Source: Sistotremastrum niveocremeum HHB9708
Taxonomy: Eukaryota > Basidiomycota > Agaricomycetes > Sistotremastrales > Sistotremastraceae
Assembly (NCBI GenBank): GCA_001630475.1
Contig: KV419420.1
Coordinates: forward strand, 208,097 to 272,096
Direction: 5' to 3'
DNA: 64,000 nucleotides
Position numbers and translations under genes: made by a program. This document shows positions 1-12,227 of the stretch, piece by piece; positions within the stretch are counted from its first letter, which is position 1, and each line of letters begins with the position of its first letter. The notes under the pieces are model-generated. The model ran no database searches. It was given only the letters and a program-made list of their open reading frames with translations, and had not been told where the DNA came from.

Positions 1-618
1 GGTGATTTGGTTAATGAGATCGGACGACGTGATGCAGATTTTTGTGAGTTGGGAAGTGGAATTAAGGCCGTCAATAAGAGGTTGGACTTTATCGGGCATA
101 GCTCGCATGATGATCGCGGTGTACATTTCATCTTCGATTGTACCACCGGCTGCGGCATAGTCCTCGCGAAGTCGAGAGAGGGTGTTTAGGGTAGTGCGAG
201 GATCCTCGGAATCTGAGCAGCGGATGTCTCCCATAGCATAGAATATGCTAACTTTCGTCCGCTGACTCTGATCCATGTACTGCGAACAAACTATCTTCCA
301 CATGTCATGAGCAGAGACAGCAGTCAAGGTTTTGATCTGCAGAGAATCCGGAAGAGAACCTCGGATGATGGATTTGACAGTCTCGCGTTCCTTCTTATAC
401 TGATTACTTTGTTTTCGATAGGTCGCGAGATCGGTTTCGGAAGGAGGTGGGTTGGCAGGAGGTGGTTTCGGAATGGTGACAGTTCCATCTAGGTGTTCTT
501 CATAGCCTCGCGCGGTGATGATAGACTCGATGGATGCTTTATATAGAACCCAGTTCCCGCCATTCTCCTGGAGCTTAGGGACCGTGAATAAATCCTTGCT
601 GGATACGGATAGCGACAT
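1..618 (-). mobile_element. Copia-type LTR element, gag part, cut by window edge
   Basis: An open reading segment on the minus strand starts with ATG at 618 and is still open at base 1. The conceptual protein (about 206 residues visible) has the look of the UBN2/Copia gag polypeptide: an N-terminal PKLQENGGNWVLYKASIES block, then helical segments around MWKIVCSQYMDQSQRTKV and LSRLREDYAAAGGTIEDEM. This part packages element RNA in Copia elements. A primer-binding site and an LTR follow at higher coordinates, so this is the 5' end of a minus-strand element. The rest, including pol and the other LTR, lies outside the window, so age and intactness cannot be judged. Confidence 0.8.
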
Positions 619-637
619 GTCAGACTAGCCCGTACCA

Positions 638-649
638 GGGCTCATAACC
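638..649 (-). other. Copia primer-binding site (anticodon-arm type)
   Basis: The minus strand reads GGTTATGAGCCC between the LTR and gag. It is complementary to the GGGCUCAUAACC anticodon arm known from eukaryotic initiator tRNA-Met, not to a tRNA 3' end. This is the half-tRNA priming arrangement known for Drosophila copia and yeast Ty5. The same 12 bases sit at the same place in the second Copia element of this window (16614-16625). Confidence 0.7.
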
Positions 650-889
650 TTTTACAAGGCAATCTTCAGTTGCTGGTTTCAACTATATTAAGGAATGTCT
701 AAATACCTTTTACAAGGCAACTAGAGACTATTAGCAAGGAGCGACGATACTAAGATAAACGAATGACTTACTCTTCAGTTGCTGGTTTCAACTGAAGAGC
801 GTAGGCGCGAGGGCGCGGAGTATTAACTACTTAAGTCCGTTAAGTCCGAACACTATATACGAATTGTAATCTAAGCTTGAATTCCAACA
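650..889 (-). repeat. LTR of the left-edge Copia element
   Basis: On the minus strand the LTR begins TGTTGGAA at 889 and runs to the primer-binding site near 650, about 240 bp; the inner end is uncertain by a few bases. It holds two pairs of internal direct repeats: a TTTTACAAGGCAA unit near 650 and 707, and a TTCAGTTGCTGGTTTCAACT unit near 665 and 774. The second unit ends in a perfect 10-bp stem with a 7-base loop at 772-798. The partner LTR lies outside the window. Confidence 0.6.
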
Positions 890-1685
890 GTGCGTCATTG
901 TGGTCCTGTCTTCGCGGAGAATAAAATGACGAACTGATAACAGGGGTTGTTGATAGGGACATATGTTAGGTGCTTGTCCAGATATTCTGAGGGAAGGCTT
1001 GTATAATCGTGACGATGTGATGGCTGGTGGCTCAAAGTCTCGCCCAATACCAAGACCTGACAAGAAGTTGAGGTCGAACGCACGCTGGCTCAATCACGGA
1101 CAAGATCTTCTGAGCTGTAGTCCTCTCGAGGATAAGGGTATATATACATGGTCACCAGAAGCGCGTCTAGGTCGCCTTCTGCCGGGTCGTGGCTGTGTTT
1201 TAGGAACCGAGGTCTATCGCCACGATCCGGCAGCAGGCCAATCTACCGATGCACTCACGATGCACGCACTTTTTCTTAGTACGAGGGCCGCAGGGTGCGG
1301 ATGGACCACGTGGAGGTGCGATTCGACTTTGGTCCAGCCAGGAGAATATTGACGGAGCGATGGAAGCAGTTATTTCTCTTCGACCGTTCCCACTTCTCAA
1401 ACGCATTCTTTGCCTAGACAGTACGATCACCTGCGCCACTCAATTTAATAAAAATACTGTAGTGAAGTGAAGTGGGACTAGAACTACTGGCGCTTTTTTG
1501 GTGAGTGTCAACATCAACACACACGTCAATCCTCCGTCCTAAAATAAAGGCAGTCACAGCGACCACAGCTCGATATAGAGGAACGTTGCTAATATTGAGA
1601 TACAAAGATTACAGTCCAGTTTTAGACAGCGCCCTGGGCATTGTGCAAAAGGTGAGCATAAATACGATGGAAATCAGTTCAAGGA
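890..1685. other. Intergenic, no supported gene
   Basis: Several short overlapping open frames on both strands lack splice-supported extension, family resemblance or domain signs. I see no RNA gene and no repeat structure here. Confidence 0.5.
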
Positions 1686-4600
1686 TTATTTCCCCTCAAC
1701 GAAATCTAGCGCGTCATCGAACTGACTCGCAACAACTCTCTTAATCTGACTGAAACCTCGTGCAAGCCCGCCAATCTTCTTCTTGCCCATCGCGCTCCCT
1801 ACAGACCCCGATCCACTCGGTAAATTCATACTGGGATCGATGGCGAGAGACGACTGCTGCATTGGAGGATGAAGCGAACCCGAGGTCGATATAGCCAACG
1901 GTGTGGACGAGGGTCCTAGACTAGAGGAGGGATGTGCGGATTGAGATTGGGCAACGCGATTGATTGAGGATGATGAAGACGAAGATGATAAATGCGACGC
2001 GGAGTGCGATAACATCTGGCCCTGTGCTGAAGCCGAGAGTGAAGTGGAAGCAGCAGTCGAAGCGACCAACTTCGGAGACAACGGACCCGAACCCAATCCT
2101 TTCGATCCTATCTTCGGCATTTTCAGTGCAGGAATGAGAGACGAGGAGCGTTTAGCATTTCCGTGCATACGAATTTCGGTGCGGAATTGGGGCGATTCGT
2201 CTTCGTCCTCGGGATATCTGTAACCAGATACACTTTCAGACAGTGGAGCTGCCGTAGCGACGTCGTAAGAGATCTCTTGATTATCGGTCTGTCTTTCTTT
2301 GCCCTTTCCTAGACGATGAGCTCCAAACCGGCCATAGCCGGCTTGGGCGCTTCCTCCAGCTACGGGCGCTTGTGGCGGGGAGGCCGAAGACGACGAAGAG
2401 AAAGGAGAATATTGGCCCGACTGGGTCGCAGCTAGCAGTGCGATACTAGGCTGACGACGTGGTTCGGGATCCAAGAGATTTCCTTGACCCAGATTGAAGC
2501 TGCTCGGCTGTGGGGGTTGAGTATTCAAGTCGAAGGACACGCGTTCAGGTTCAGCAAGAGCGCACGAACGGGACGTTGAACTGTCAGCGATAGCGCCAGC
2601 AGTGCTCGGTCTTCGCGTCTTGCTTGCTGCTCTTGCATCTCCCCCCATTCGCGGAGGCCCATTTCCATAGGTCGTCTTAGAGCCGAACGTAGTGATCGAC
2701 CCTGTACCCGTCTCAATCACTGTCGTTGTCGTCGTCGCATTACTGGCAGAAGGGGTCCACGACGATGTAGGTCGAAGAAGCTTCGTCTTTGGATGAGGAT
2801 CCGTCTTCGCCGAATTGTTCGGTTGGGAAGGAGAGAAGGAAGAAGCACTCGAATATGAGACCGTTCTCGAGCCCTTCATCACACTCGGACCTACACCGGG
2901 GTCTGCGCGATCTTCGCTTTGACGAGAACCAACACCCGTTGCAGAACTGTAACTCATGCTAGGCAGTTCAGCAACAGTATACGCGTGAGTCGATCCCGTA
3001 TGTGCCTGAGAATACGACGAGCGACTATCGCGCGGCTGATGTCTCGGCTGCACCTGTCTCGAATTACGATTGACTCGCGGTGAACGAGGGTCTCCGATCG
3101 CTAAAGGTGAACGTGATGTGGGCGACGATCCATGGCTCGTTTCAGCGCTTTCTCTTCCACCTTTACCTCCACCTCCACCTCCTATGAAACTGCCGCTCGG
3201 TCTCTTCCTCAGCCTCTCCCTCCCTCCACTTGAAGAAATCGAAGATACAAGAGACTGAGGTTGGGGATGTTTAGGATGTTTCAGCGGGCCTTTCCACTTG
3301 TTCTTGCGTCTTCGGTGTATGACCTCCGTGTCACTCATCACAATCTTCTCACGTCCATTTCCTCCAATGCTATCGGCATTACGGGGAGAGAGATTGCCTG
3401 TAGAGTTGACGTCGAGGCCTTCGACATCGTCCCAGTCGACCAAGACACCAGATTCATCCGCTTCGCCACCTCCTTCAGCCGAATATGACTGATCATCCCA
3501 CCCTCCGTGTCCGACATCATCATCGGACGAGTCCTCCTTTGCCCTTCCTCTTCGCCTCGAACGCCGACTCGCCGACCCCACCATACGGTACTCATCCAAA
3601 TCTAAGCAATCTCCAATCGGAGCACGAGAGCGATCGGTGTCTGCGGTCCAATTCTCCCATTCGATCTCTGAGGCTGGATCGGAATCTTGGGATGTTTCCT
3701 TTGGCTCAGGAAGAGTGGGAGACCATAGAGGCGGCAAGGGTATTGGAGGTGCTTGAGAGTCTTGAGAGGATGACGGATTCGGCTCAGATGAGATATGGGA
3801 AGGGGTGGAAGCGGATGTTCCGAGAGGTACTGGTGCGGATGATGAAGAGGTGCGTGTATATTTGGGAGGTGACGGTAGCACGTCTGAGCCATGAAGGTCG
3901 GCCGAAGTGGCCGACCTAGAACCAGAAGGCGGAGAACGGGCGGGATGATGTAGGGTGCTCTGAGCTCGAGGAGGAGGGGGTGTAGATGGAGGAGGATAGA
4001 CAGAGGGCCCAAGATCGTATTGAGCCCTACTGATCCTCATAATCCGCCTCTTCAACATCCTTCCGCGCACTTTCACCTTCCCCATCCCACTCATTATTTT
4101 GTCCCTCTTGCCACTCTTCTCCTTTTCGCCTTGCGCCGAATCCTTCGCTGGTGTACCGATGGTGGTGGGAGGCGACAACGGAGGCGTCCAATTCTCCGGC
4201 GTATCCGCCGCTTTCGACTGATAAGCAACTTTCGAGGAATGGGGCTGAGGATACGGTTCCCATGATTCAGTGCCCTCAAGTTGAGTCCGGTCCGTATCAA
4301 CGCGTTCCTCTTCCCAATATCGCCCCTCATACTCCTCCCCAGAAGACGAAGAAGACGTCCCGACCTCTCTCTCGAGCCTCAACCACCGCGCATTCGCCTT
4401 TTTCGCTCTCTTCAAAATCTCAAATCTCCACTCCGGAAACGGCAACGCCAAATCCGCACGAGGATCAGGATCAGGCTTCACTTTCAAAGTACGCTCCATC
4501 GTAGGATCAGGATCAAAATCAATACCGAGATAAGCTAGTGCATCATCGTCTGAGCCTGATCGGCGAGCCCAAGAGAGTTCTGTCGGTTCTTGATCGCCTT

Positions 4601-6822
4601 TGGCGTAGGCATCTACGTCGGGATCGACGTTTCGTGGCTGAACACGGACGTGTGGGAAGGCATCGTACTCGGGATTCTCGCCTTTGATTATAGCTGCGGG
4701 TGTGGTGGGGATTGCTATCGCGTTAGATTGATTGAGTGAAGACGAGGTGGATGCATTGAGAGAGGACGCATTGGCAGTCGTGGAGATATCGGTTGCATCA
4801 GTGGAGGTGGAGAGGGGTGGTCGACGACGAGATCTGGACCTGGCAGAATGTGTAGCTGATGCACCGTCAATGTGCAGATGAATGCCCCTGGATCTCGATC
4901 GTCTAGAATCGAAACTCGTCACCGATGCCGATAACGAATTCGGTGAGAGGGGCGAGAGAGGCGATGTAGGGGATAAACCACTTGGAGTGAGGTTTGAGAA
5001 AGGTGGTGACGATGCTATGGGTATGATTCGTTCTTCTTCGTCTCCCTCATCGTCATCGGCATTGGTATCGCGATCGGATCCTCCGTCTTCAGTAGACTCG
5101 TCTTCCTCGTCTGGGGCCGCGTAAGGAGCAGCAGAAGGGCTTTTAATATTCACTTTCGCTTTGGTCGGCGTTCTCGTGTTTGCCGAAGGATGTCCTGACC
5201 TCCCATGTCCAAATTGGGCAGAGTCAAGATATATATCATCTAGATCGGGGTATGAAGGATCCTCAGAAGGATCTCGGTACCGCCCCCTATCAAACTCGAA
5301 ATCAACAGATACTGATTCACCAGCATCCTTTCCGCGATCGAAGTCCAAACTCGTCGTTCGCATGCTCATACTCTCCGTTAAACTCCGAGTGGGAGAAGGC
5401 GAAGGCGACGAAGAAGGGCGTCTAAAGGTCGGCATTCGTGTGAGAGGATGGATAAAAGATGTCTTGAGCTCTGCGTGTGGATCTGGGTGTGAAATGTGTA
5501 ATGTCCGAATCAAATGTGGTAGCACTTCAAGTACCAAATTAGTGTGATACTTGGAGCAGAACACGTAGGCTTACCGCGAGCTGTACCGAGGGCCACGGTA
5601 GATAAATCAACGTCAATGTCGGGTCCTTCGGCAAGCTTGGTTGCCCGTAAGATGAGTTGGATTTGACCAGGTGTATTCGTTCCAGGGACTCGGAATCGAA
5701 GTACAATCAGGTTTTCACCCCCCATACCAGAAGTAATGCCGCCTGTCACATTGCGCGCTGCATTGCCACCACCTGCTGCGCCTATGTCTGCGGCATAGCG
5801 AAGGTCCGAGCCGTCACTGATATCTTCCAGAGTGCGGAGAGATAGGTTGAACATCGGTCCATTGGATGCTGGATCTGCAGAGGTTGAATTGAAGGCATAG
5901 GCGGGATATTGGAATGAAGCGAGAGAAGAAAATATCTGAAAGCGACCGCGGCGAATGACGATGTATCGCTCTTTCCAATATTCTTCTGCGTTGGAGATGA
6001 TTCCATCAAAAGTGTCCGCTCCATAACCTGACGACGATGGAGATTCAAAAACGTCTAATTTGCCTTCGAAATAAGGCGAGACGTATGCCCCGTCTCCATC
6101 TTTCCCTCGTCCTCTTTCAAAGCCCACATATCCACCTTTTCTATGGATTTCGAGAAGAGAATTCGGCGCAACGAGGGGTGATATCGTTAAATATGATAGT
6201 CGTGCAGATCCAGGGAGTTGCACGGGGGAGGAATAAGGATGAAGGGAGAATTGATCAACGATAGGTGGAGGTTTAAGCTTGGGAGCCTGTTGAGGCGAAG
6301 GCGGTCTGGGAGCGAATGGATCAGATAAAAGGGAGTCTGAGTCGTTACTGGAGCTCCCATCTCTGTCTCCAGACTCTCCACTGCCACTTCGAATAACGCT
6401 AGCTCCCTCAGTTTCGGTCTCTGTGCTCTCCCCTGCTGTTCCAGATTCATGGAGCTCGTCGTCGGATGACTTGAGCCGGGCGAACGTAACAGGACTGCTC
6501 GGTCTCTGGACTAAATCGACGTTCGCGGTCTCCCCATCAGGGCCTGGTTGAACGCCGTAATGCATAGGCATCATGCATCGACCCAATAGCCATCCTTTCG
6601 CTTTATTGATAGTCCATTCTCGGTCGAGATGAGTAATGAACCATTGATCTGTCGGCACTACAATATCCAGCCAAGTGGTCAATTAGACAGTTAACAAGGA
6701 CGACAAGAAGAAGACGGACCGAATCGACATGCAACCGGAAATAAACGGGCGCGTTCCTCTTTCTCTTTCGCTTTCTTCGACTTCGTTTTCTTTCCACCTT
6801 TCCGCTTCTCCTTTGAGGGCAT
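1686..6822 (-). CDS. Large Ser-rich protein with a PH-like segment
   Basis: Three exons are inferred: 6822-6720, 6657-5575 and 5524-1686, with introns of 62 and 50 bp that keep one frame, giving about 1674 residues. The N-terminus is a Lys-rich stretch (MPSKEKRKGGKKTKSKK) followed by a compact region with VPTDQWFITHLDREW and WTINKAKGWLLG, which could be a ubiquitin-like or Ras-association-like fold. Around residues 190-390, with YWKERYIVIRRGRFQIFSS near 260-280, it resembles a pleckstrin-homology domain. The rest is low-complexity Ser/Pro/Gly sequence with acidic runs, ending in a basic tail (MGKKKIGGLARGFSQIKRV). PH domains bind phosphoinositides or partner proteins at membranes, so a membrane-linked scaffold is an inference only. 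It is divergent from uL14m with 160 bp between the starts. Confidence 0.75.
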
Positions 6823-6982
6823 CTTGACCGAACACTCGAGGTCGTGAGTGTTACTGACTCCCGAGCGATAGCTAGCTCGTTGACGGAATCGCGACGGCGT
6901 CAGCGCGTCGGAGTTTCAATCTTTTTTGTCGTCGCGCCGCTAACGACGACGAGCACTACGAGTACGACTACTAAGGGAAACG
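6823..6982. promoter_or_regulatory. Shared divergent promoter interval, PH-like gene / uL14m
   Basis: Only 160 bp separate the inferred ATG of the minus-strand PH-like gene (6822) and that of the plus-strand uL14m gene (6983). Both promoters must overlap here or extend into the genes. No clear TATA box is visible. Confidence 0.5.
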
Positions 6983-7516
6983 ATGATCGGGTTAAAGGGC
7001 ACGCTAAATGTACGCATCCTTTCCAGCTCATTCTAAACACCTTACTTATTATCGCACTTCTCTTATAAAAACAGTGCATCGATAATTCAGGCGCACTGCT
7101 AATCGAGTGCGTCAACGTGCTAAAACACAAAGTAAATCACGGCCACGCAACAGTAGGCGACGAGATCGTCTGCGTAGTCCGCCGCGCCCGTCCCATCCCT
7201 TCATCCTCGTCATCACCGTCACACCCATCAGCCCTCTCTTCGGCCCAAAAAGTCAAGAAAGGTGACGTCCGTCGGGCAGTCGTTGTGAGAACAAGAAAAC
7301 CAGTAGTGAGACCGGATGGACGAATAGTGCGATTTGATGACAATGCTGCTGTGTTGCTGAATAACAAGAGAGAGATGTTGGGGACAAGAATTGGAGGCGT
7401 CGTCAGTGCTGATTTGAGAGGGAAGGGATGGAGTAAGATTGTCAGCATTGCACCTAAGGTACGCTCTTCTTGATTTGTCTGTTTGAGAAAGTGCTCATAG
7501 AACACAGGTTGTCTGA
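6983..7516 (+). CDS. MRPL38: Mitochondrial large-subunit ribosomal protein uL14m
   Basis: Three exons are inferred: 6983-7009, 7075-7458 and 7508-7516, giving about 139 residues, close to yeast Mrpl38 (138). The start MIGLKGTLN continues across the first intron into [18 protein letters not shown], a signature of uL14 (IDNSGA). Later come [13 protein letters not shown] and [15 protein letters not shown], and the end IAPKVV is completed by the tiny last exon. uL14 binds 23S-type rRNA near the sarcin-ricin region of the large subunit. An insertion of Ser/Pro residues follows the RRARP segment. The shorter open frame starting at 7117 misses both the true start and the true end. Confidence 0.9.
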
Positions 7517-8365
7517 TTGCTATCTTTATTTCTTCAACATTGTTTTCGCTCATCCATTATCGAATACCACTCTCTTCCGACTGTCTCTTGGTTCAATCTG
7601 CTGAGCCTCTCTGCCTACGTTATCGACCATGGCTACTATAGTGCAACATTAATCGTCTCGAGCGATGAACTGGTTCTCATAGATCTCGTGCAATATTCGC
7701 TGAGGTGTAGACCGTATTTCACACGCGCATGCTGTATGATCCCGAAGCAACAGATCACTGGTCTCCTCAACGTTACCAACAGCATGCAAGATTGTGCAAC
7801 TGAGCATCTGTTTCGCTTCTGACCGCACACTCTATATCAACGACGACTCAAGCGATCACAGGTGTGGCAGACGATTTCTTTTCTTCAATGCTTTCAATGC
7901 CCTGCATGCGCCTCCCGGTATATACTTCCTCAGCTTTGTCTTTGTCTTCGCGATGACCAATTGCCTGAAAGAGTGAGTGCATCTAGGCCATTCTTTCCAT
8001 TCAAGGCCCACTGACCGTAATTATAGCCAAACTAGGCTTTTTGATCTAAATTGTCTAGCAGGATATATCTCGATGAGTTACATGTGCCCTCAGTACCTAG
8101 CACAATTCCCCTTTTATGTCGAGCGATTCCCATCATAGTTCGTCCTCTCTACGAAATAGTCTAGATCCGGGCGGCAATTCCCTTTTTCGGTTCATTTAGC
8201 CTTTCAAAAGCCTTCCAGGGTCTCCGACGAAGTCAACGTGCCTAGTCAAACGTAATCTACACTTCGCATGACCCGTGTACGAATCCCTACCCTTCTCCTT
8301 CCCTTCTCTCTCTCGCTGCTTGAGTCCGAGTCCGAGTCATCGCGAGTCCAAGAAATCTTCAACTC
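7517..8365. other. Intergenic, no supported gene
   Basis: About 850 bp between the uL14m stop and monooxygenase 1. Short open frames on both strands lack splice or family support. A CT-rich stretch at 8280-8320 directly precedes monooxygenase 1 and is typical of fungal core promoters. Confidence 0.5.
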
Positions 8366-10081
8366 ATGGATTCTCCTCCTCTTCGTATTATAATAGTTGG
8401 CGCGGGAATAGTCGGATTATCTCTCTCTATCATGCTACGCAAGGCAGGCCATCACGTAGAGGTCAGATCTCCATCGATCCAACCACAAACCTTCCGAATA
8501 TCAATGGCTAATGATTACCCTGATATCGGCTTTCAGATATACGAAAAATCAAAGTTCTCTCAAGAAGTCGGAGTGGCTATTGCTATGGGTCCGAATGCAA
8601 TGAGAGGCCTTTTATCTCTCGGATTGGATCCGAAGAAAGCTGGAGCAGTTGATCATCTTCAGGTAGGAGGAGTGTCCGTATTCAAAATGGAAAGTGCTCA
8701 CAATCATTGCGAACCGTCGTAGTCGAAGCTCTTTCGGAAGGATAAACCAGACGGTGATCCAGACTCTATCACAGGAAAAAATCTGGAGGAAACCTATGGA
8801 ATGGTGGGTCCTTTCACGCCTCTTCTCGATGATTTTCGATTCTCGATTTAAGGGGGACCTGAATAGCCTTATTATTTCTTCCATCGGGTCGATCTACATA
8901 ACGAACTCAAGAAATTAGCGACGGAACCCTCTCTAAATGCAGAAGAAAGACCTGTGGAAATTCACCTCGGATCACCCGTTATCTCCTGCGCACCCGAAGA
9001 AGCCAGTATAACACTCAAAGACGGGCGGACAATCCAAGGAGATTTGATAATCGGTGCAGATGGCGTCAACGTCAGTCTCTCCGTCCTCTTTTCTCATGTC
9101 TCGAGACTAATTGAGTGCCCTCAATGATTTCCGCCAGTCCACTATCCGCCGATTCGTCCTAGGACAAGAGATAGACCCTCAACCATCCGGTCTAGTTATA
9201 TACCGCAGCGTCATTCCGTTCGAAAAAGTAGCCAACAACCCAATCTTCACCTGGATAACAAAGTTGCCTGAAGCTATAACTTATGTACGCGCGCGCGATC
9301 CGAAGGATAAACATTACCTTCTTGTATATCCATGCCGAGAAGGTAAACTGTTGAATATGGCTGGGGCGCATCCCGATAAACGAACAGATAAACAAGAAAC
9401 CAGTAAGTGACCATCCTTGAGACTCGCTTCATATGATTTGTAGAGTCTTATTATTGTTCCTAGAGAATATCTCGTCTCCTTCGTCGACGGAGGAATGGTT
9501 GGAAACATTCTCGGACTTCGCGCCCCGATATCTCGAGTTCATCAAACTTACAACAAACGTTACAATTTGGCCGTTTCTGATTTGGGACGAATTGCCTACC
9601 TGGACCAACAAACAAGCATGCATACTTGGGGATGCCGCTCACGCCATGTTTCCGAGTGCGTAGCTTTACTCTGCTTTATCAACCTTGATCAACGCCTAAC
9701 CGACATAACTTTTACCTTCTACCTGTAGCATTAGCACAAGGCGCTGCTCAAGGGATCGAAGACGCAATCGCACTCGGAACATTACTTCCCCGCGGTACTC
9801 CCAATAATCGAGAGACGGTAGCTGCCCGACTTAAACTGTTTGAAAGTCTTCGAAAACCCCGTGCGTCCAAAGTGCAGACCTTGTCGAATAGACCGGGAAG
9901 AGGATTGCCTCGCGCTAATCTTGGTGAGTGCGCCCATATCGTTGAGCTCAAATCGAGGAATAATTCGGTTGGACCTGTGGTAGAGGGCGAATTGGAAGAA
10001 TGGTTGTATGGTTATGACGCGGCCGAAGAAGCCCGCAAGGCTTTGGACTCGGAGTTGCTGCTTCATTTAGCAAAGTTATAA
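8366..10081 (+). CDS. FAD-dependent aromatic monooxygenase 1 (salicylate hydroxylase-like)
   Basis: Eight exons keep one frame: 8366-8461, 8537-8662, 8723-8803, 8867-9070, 9138-9402, 9464-9655, 9729-9923 and 9984-10081, for about 418 residues. It has the three marks of class A flavoprotein monooxygenases: the FAD-binding VGAGIVGLSLSIMLRKAGH near residue 10, the GADGVN 'DG' motif near 164, and GDAAHAMFP followed by LAQGAAQGIEDA near 310-335. Such enzymes use NAD(P)H and O2 to hydroxylate aromatic rings, for example salicylate or nicotinate derivatives. No signal peptide or C-terminal membrane helix is seen, so it is probably cytosolic. The gene looks intact. It has two paralogues at 10813-17426 and 29906-31498 with matching exon borders, and two ACS transporters lie nearby. 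Confidence 0.9.
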
Positions 10082-10812
10082 TGGTAGCCTGAGTGATCGA
10101 CTAGATGGAGAATATCTTTTGATTGAGTAACAGCGGGGAGTATGTTCTGCCTTCTCTGCAGCTTCCAGAGCAGGATACAGTGCAATTCGATGCTCAACTT
10201 CTGGTTTAAAAGTTGAACAGGCGATAGTACGGGTCTCGCAGCGAATCGGAGTAACGTCGGATTGGCAAGGGGACTCATGAGGCAACGGTGGGGTCCAATA
10301 GCATTCTAAACCTCGACGCCAGCTCCGAGTAGTGTATCGGAACGTTAAGCAGAGGGATATGCAGGGAGCGGCGGAGTCTCAAATCATCAAGATCGTTCGA
10401 GCACGGTTCCGGGCCGATTCATCCGGTGGCTGTTGGAGCCTAGACTCGTGACCAATCCCTCTGCCGGTCGTAAGACCTCGCAGCTTGGACAGTCTGGTGA
10501 CGAGACTAGTTGGAGCCAACATTGAACGTTATTGCACTCGAAGGCGTTAACCACACCTACATCAGCGAGTGAGGAGAATCCGTTCTCTCAGAGCTTATAC
10601 GCAGACCTTCATCAGATACGGTTCACACCGTTTCTAGGCACCCTCTCCTGTGGATTCAACTGACTCCGTCGGGATTTCTGTCGGTGGGAAAACTTGAAGG
10701 CGCCTCGGCGCCGTGATGGACTCGTCTGTCTCACACGTCAATTATCTCATAGACTAATGTGCCATCTTCTCCTGTAACCCATCACCCAGCTTGCGAATCA
10801 AAACCATACTCC
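10082..10812. other. Intergenic between monooxygenases 1 and 2
   Basis: About 730 bp without a supported gene. I searched by eye for tRNA B-box and 5S-like sequence and found none. It must hold the promoter of monooxygenase 2. Confidence 0.45.
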
Positions 10813-11942
10813 ATGTCTGACAGTCTACCAGACAAAACAGCACCGGTACCTTTGCATGTCATAATCGTAGGCGCAGGAATCGCGGGTCTTACTCTAGCCA
10901 TCGCTCTACGAAAAGAAGGGCATCATGTCGAGGTGAGCTCGAACTGCGAAGTCCGAGCAGACTAACCTGATAGCACGTTTATCTAGATTTTCGAAAAGTC
11001 AAAGTTCAGCCAAGATGTCGGCGTAGCCATCGCGATGGGCCCTAATGCGATGAGAAGTCTGTTGTCCCGTGGCTTAGATCCTCAGAAAGCCAGAGGGGTT
11101 AATCTGTTACACGTGAGATCTTGAACGACATGGACTGAGTGTAAATGTGGCGCACTGGGTGCTGATTGTCTGACAGTCCAAGTGGTTCTCGAAGGACAAG
11201 CCCGAGGGAGATCCCGATGCTATCACATCGAACAACGCAGAAGAAATTTACGGAGCGGTTAGTTCTGCTATCCCCAGTGTATACGATGTTCTGATACATT
11301 TGTGTCACACAGCCGCATTATTTCTTCCATCGAGTCGATCTTCATGCTGAATTACTCAAGCTCGCCACAGCCGAAGATCCAGGCGCAAGCACACCTGTTC
11401 AGATTCATTTGGGCTCAACAGTGATCTCTTGTGATCCTCAAAATGCCACTATAGCTTTGAGAGATGGACAAGTCGTACACGGGGATCTAGTTGTCGGTGC
11501 AGATGGAATCAATGTCAGGCTCCCCAGTTGCCTCCCAATAAGTTTATTCAATTATCCGATTCAACAGTCCAGCATCCGAAAGTCCATCCTCGGTAAAGAA
11601 ATAAACCCACACCCCTCAGGTCTATCAACCTTCCGCACCGTCATTCCATTCAACGCCGTCCCCAACGCCCCATCATCATCTTGGCTAACAACCATTCCAA
11701 AAGGATTCACATTCGTCCGAGGAAAAGATTCTCAAGATAAAAGACACCTTCTGATATACCCATGTCGAGATGGAGGGCTGTTAAACGTTACGGGATCACA
11801 TATCGATGAACGAACAAACTCAGAGATGCGTAAGTCATCATACACCTCCAGAATATCATAAGTTTTCGTACCGCGGATTAGTGAACACTTCCTCTTCTTC
11901 CTCAGCCGAAGAGTGGCTCGAGACGTTCTCGGATTTCGCCCC

Positions 11943-11947
11943 CCGCT
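11943..11947. repeat. Target-site duplication, left copy (CCGCT)
   Basis: CCGCT directly precedes the first LTR and is repeated directly after the second LTR at 16906-16910. Five bases is the usual duplication for Copia integrase. Confidence 0.9.
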
Positions 11948-12227
11948 TGTACGAAATATAGTCTCAGTGTGTGTTACAAGCACTAAGTATATATTAGTTA
12001 GAACTACCTGTACGAAATATAGTCTGTACAGGCGATGAGTGATCGAATAAAAGAATACAAAATAGATACTGACCTCAGTGTGTGTTACAAGCACTGAGGT
12101 CTACATGAAACTCCGCTAGCCTACTATACAGTCGCAGCGATTATTCATACTCCGCACTCCGACAGAGTGGCATAGCGCGGTGGTCCCTAATTGGGCTCGG
12201 TCTCAGTAACGGACTCGATATCTAACA
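11948..12227 (-). repeat. Copia LTR, 3' copy (left)
   Basis: 280 bp with TGT...ACA ends, matching the right copy throughout by eye. It contains two paired repeats (TGTACGAAATATAGTCT twice and CAGTGTGTGTTACAAGCACT twice). The inner copy of each pair is framed by a short inverted repeat (12007-12032 and 12073-12099). Confidence 0.95.

Noticed and set aside
3070-5547. Several plus-strand frames over the large Ser-rich gene
   Set aside because: Shadows of the biased codon use of the minus-strand PH-like gene.
10260-10760. Possible tRNA or 5S rRNA in the gap before monooxygenase 2
   Set aside because: No A/B-box pair, cloverleaf or 5S core could be found by eye.
11732-12094. 120-residue minus-strand frame, and the matching start of the longest frame ending at 16772
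   Set aside because: Both begin inside the Copia LTR and are LTR sequence read as protein. The element's own gag start is at 16523.
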